A stretch of 64,000 nt of DNA from Globodera rostochiensis (Eukaryota; Nematoda; Chromadorea; Rhabditida; Heteroderidae), in assembly GCA_018350325.1 (NCBI GenBank), contig JAEVLN010000023.1:187001-251000 (forward strand). Reading direction: 5' to 3'. Positions 61,835 through 64,000 of the stretch are shown one piece after another (positions within the stretch are counted from its first letter, which is position 1; each line of letters starts with the position of its first letter). The notes beneath the pieces were generated by a model, which made no database searches, was not told the origin of the DNA, and worked only from the letters and a program-made list of their open reading frames with translations. Both the position numbers and the translations under genes were made by a program.

Positions 61835-63525
61835 ACACTATCAATCAATTCCACAAACTTGAGTGTTACAAAAACACAATTCTATTGTGAATGTATCGAA
61901 AAAACCGCATTTTAAAAAGCTCCCAAACATTATGAACAAAGAATATACAAATGGTTGCGTAATAATTTAAATTATTTAAATAAATATTTGTTTGATAATT
62001 ATAAATTCTTTAAATTAATAAAAGGCAAACCAATAATTAAAATCTATTATTCACAGAAAATGCAATTTCAAAAAAATTGCTTTTGTAAGAAAAGAAAGAA
62101 TTTAAAAAATAAGGTGTAAGACCGGGATGCAAAATACCATAAAAGGTTTCATCGACATTGATGAATTTCTTTAAGAAAACTATATTTAAAAGATTAATAC
62201 TAAAAATTTTTTTAGACATATCTTAAAGATTCTTGATAAATTCGAATATTTTACCTAACAAAAGCAATTAAACTCTAAAGTTAAAAAAATAATAATGGGT
62301 TTTCATGAACATTCTTTTCGCCAACCAATAAAGTACGTGCATGTTTTAACTTGTAGTATAAACAGATATTGGTTTGTATTGTCGATTTTATTTGTTCAAA
62401 AAAATCGGGCAAAATGCCACCTTGCTCATGTATATTAATTTATTGAATTGCTCAATATTTATAAGTTAACAATATTAATTAAATATTGGTCAAAGTTGCA
62501 TACGCTTTTTTATTTATTTAACATCGCGCGAAGGTTATTCAGGACGTCGGAAAGTGGGCATTACTACCGCGCATAGACATTAACATGGATGGCCACATGC
62601 TTGAAAATGTTTTTTAGTTATTTCCAAAAAACTTACTATTAAATAAAAAGTTAAATTTGAAACTTTACCGTATTTGCAATTAATCTGGCATGATGTTTCA
62701 TTATTAATGTGCCAACAATTTATTAATATATTTATTTTGAGATTACAGCTTTTATTAGAAATTGTTTTAAAGCTTTAGTTTTTATGCTAACATTAATTCA
62801 TTTTAAATTTTTTTACAAATTTGATTCACTTTTACTTATTCTTAAGTTGTTAATATTTTGTTTACGAGTTTTTTGTTTTATATACGAGTTTTTTGGTTTA
62901 TTTTTTAAATTTTATTTATCGATTATTTCTCCTTTTTATTTTTTGGAAAATATGCTTAACAATTTAAATAGTTATTTTAACATTTTAATTATCCCCTGCT
63001 TTTTTGGAATAAAAAATGTTGTTTCGATGCGCCAGGCAGATTAACTTAAATAAAATGCTAATTTATAAATAATTGGAGTAGAATATAAAGATCACAAAAA
63101 TTATTTATAATATGAAAACACAACAAATTATAATTTTAAAAATACCCACTCATTTAAATGATTGTTATAACCAACTTATTTTTAAGAAATTTTTTCAATA
63201 TAGATAAAATAATTAACAAAAAATATAGGAGCGAAAAACTAAAAATAATATTATTAGAAAGGAATTTTATGTATTTATAATGATTTTTTAATGTTACGAC
63301 AAAAGCTGATGCAGAATAAAAATTCAATTTTAATCCCAAAATAAAATCGTTATATAAAAATAAATAATTATTATAAACCTAAAATATTTTTACACATAAC
63401 GATTCTGATATAATAAAAAACATTATTGCGACTAAAATTATAAAATAGTAATTTACGGAGTACTAATAAATCTAAAACCATAAATATTAAAATCAGCAAT
63501 TAAAGCTCCATTATCGCAGCTAAAT
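61835..63525. other. AT-rich stretch with one exon-like island
   Basis: The + strand is A-rich to about 62290, T-rich to 63050, then A-rich. At 62543-62617 a + frame follows an acceptor-like GGTTATTCAG and reads DVGKWALLPRIDINMDGH, then TAG at 62615. The same island is open in two other + frames. The 86-codon frame at 62784-63044 is Phe/Leu-rich translation of T-rich DNA. Confidence 0.35.
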
Positions 63526-63639
63526 ATGGAAAACTGGCGCTACAGTGAAGTTTTAGATAAAGCACGGAGCAAACACAAGGCTTTAAATTATGATATAAAA
63601 AAACATAATAAAAAATGTTTGCTAGTTTGGATAATGTAA
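63526..63639 (+). CDS. 37-codon open frame, possible exon, unknown
   Basis: ATG to TAA, beginning MENWRYSEVLDKARSKH and continuing KALNYDIKKHNKK. The frame is open upstream for about 15 further codons (…IKAPLSQLN). A donor-like AAT|GTAATTAAG overlaps the stop. The GC-richer part covers 63500-63590. No domain is recognised, and an A-rich strand biases such peptides towards a charged, gene-like appearance. Confidence 0.2.
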   Translation: MENWRYSEVLDKARSKHKALNYDIKKHNKKCLLVWIM

Positions 63640-64000
63640 TTAAGTTAAAACATATAAATCTTTTAAAGAGACATCAAAATCAACAAATTCATTTAAATGA
63701 TTTCTTATGCGTATTGCAAAATAAAATAATGGTGCTTTGTCATTAACTGCATTACAAAACTAAAACTAAAAAAACATTTAATTTTAGAAGCAAAATAATG
63801 CCTAATTATTTTGAAGTCTTTCATTGTAAAATAAAATCTATTTTCTCATTTAAAAGTTTTTATTATTAATCACATAAAAATTACAAACCTTAATTTTTAA
63901 TTTAAAAAAGTGCAAACAAACTTTTTTTTTCATATTTTTATCAAAGGATCTATTTGTCTTTCCTAATCAAACCTAATGAATAAAAATATTAATAAATATA
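63640..64000. other. AT-rich end of window, nothing recognised
   Basis: AT-rich, A-rich on the + strand to about 63900. No repeats, frames or islands of note. Confidence 0.5.

Noticed and set aside
1..64000. Search by eye for tRNA, rRNA, CRISPR arrays and bacterial operons
   Set aside because: No tRNA B-box with a matching cloverleaf, no rRNA block, no regular spacer-repeat array and no closely packed frames with ribosome-binding sites were seen.

Overview
This window looks like non-coding or very sparsely coding DNA from the nuclear genome of an animal. By eye it is about four-fifths A+T. There are no long open frames, no bacterial-style gene strings, and I recognised no rRNA or tRNA gene. 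Several weak hints point towards a nematode, possibly a root-knot-nematode-like genome: candidate exons bounded by TTTTCAG or TTTTAG acceptors, one candidate intron of only 52 bp, a protein fragment that resembles the ISXO2/Merlin transposases common in nematodes, and short GCCTAA (telomere-like) motifs. This assignment is an inference and is not secure.

What the sequence shows firmly is repeat architecture. Two large head-to-tail duplications are almost identical between copies: a 4.76-kb unit at 22398-27156 and 27157-31916, and a 4.28-kb unit at 35980-40259 and 40260-44539. A third large structure is an inverted repeat with arms of about 1 kb (6362-7340 and 11167-12220) around a 3.8-kb spacer. 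One arm carries an extra GC-rich 80 bp. Smaller elements are a 610-bp terminal-inverted-repeat element (58251-58860), a 368-bp near-palindrome (19056-19423), a 224-bp CCGGG-rich inverted-repeat element (54373-54596), a 182-bp tandem duplication (15409-15772), two GGTTCC minisatellites (59990-60115 and 60496-60723), and three dispersed families that I call R1, R2 and R3.

Region by region: 1-6361 is AT-rich with one transposase-like fragment near 3.3 kb. 6362-12220 is the inverted repeat. 12757-13153 is an R2 copy. 13.2-19 kb is AT-rich with the 182-bp duplication, ending in R1 plus the palindrome. 22.4-31.9 kb is the first duplication. 31.9-36 kb holds one 117-codon open frame flanked by nested direct repeats. 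36-44.5 kb is the second duplication, which includes the most exon-like islands, one of them homeodomain-like. 44.5-54 kb is A-rich on the + strand with several + strand open frames. 54-61 kb holds the GC-rich small elements and minisatellites. 61-64 kb is A-rich with two further open frames.

Short islands of roughly 50% GC and 50-130 bp sit at intervals of about 1 kb in this AT-rich background. Some have acceptor and donor-like edges, and may be small exons of genes with long introns or remnants of old genes. Most are open in several frames on both strands, so gene calls here carry low confidence. The repeat calls are much better supported.
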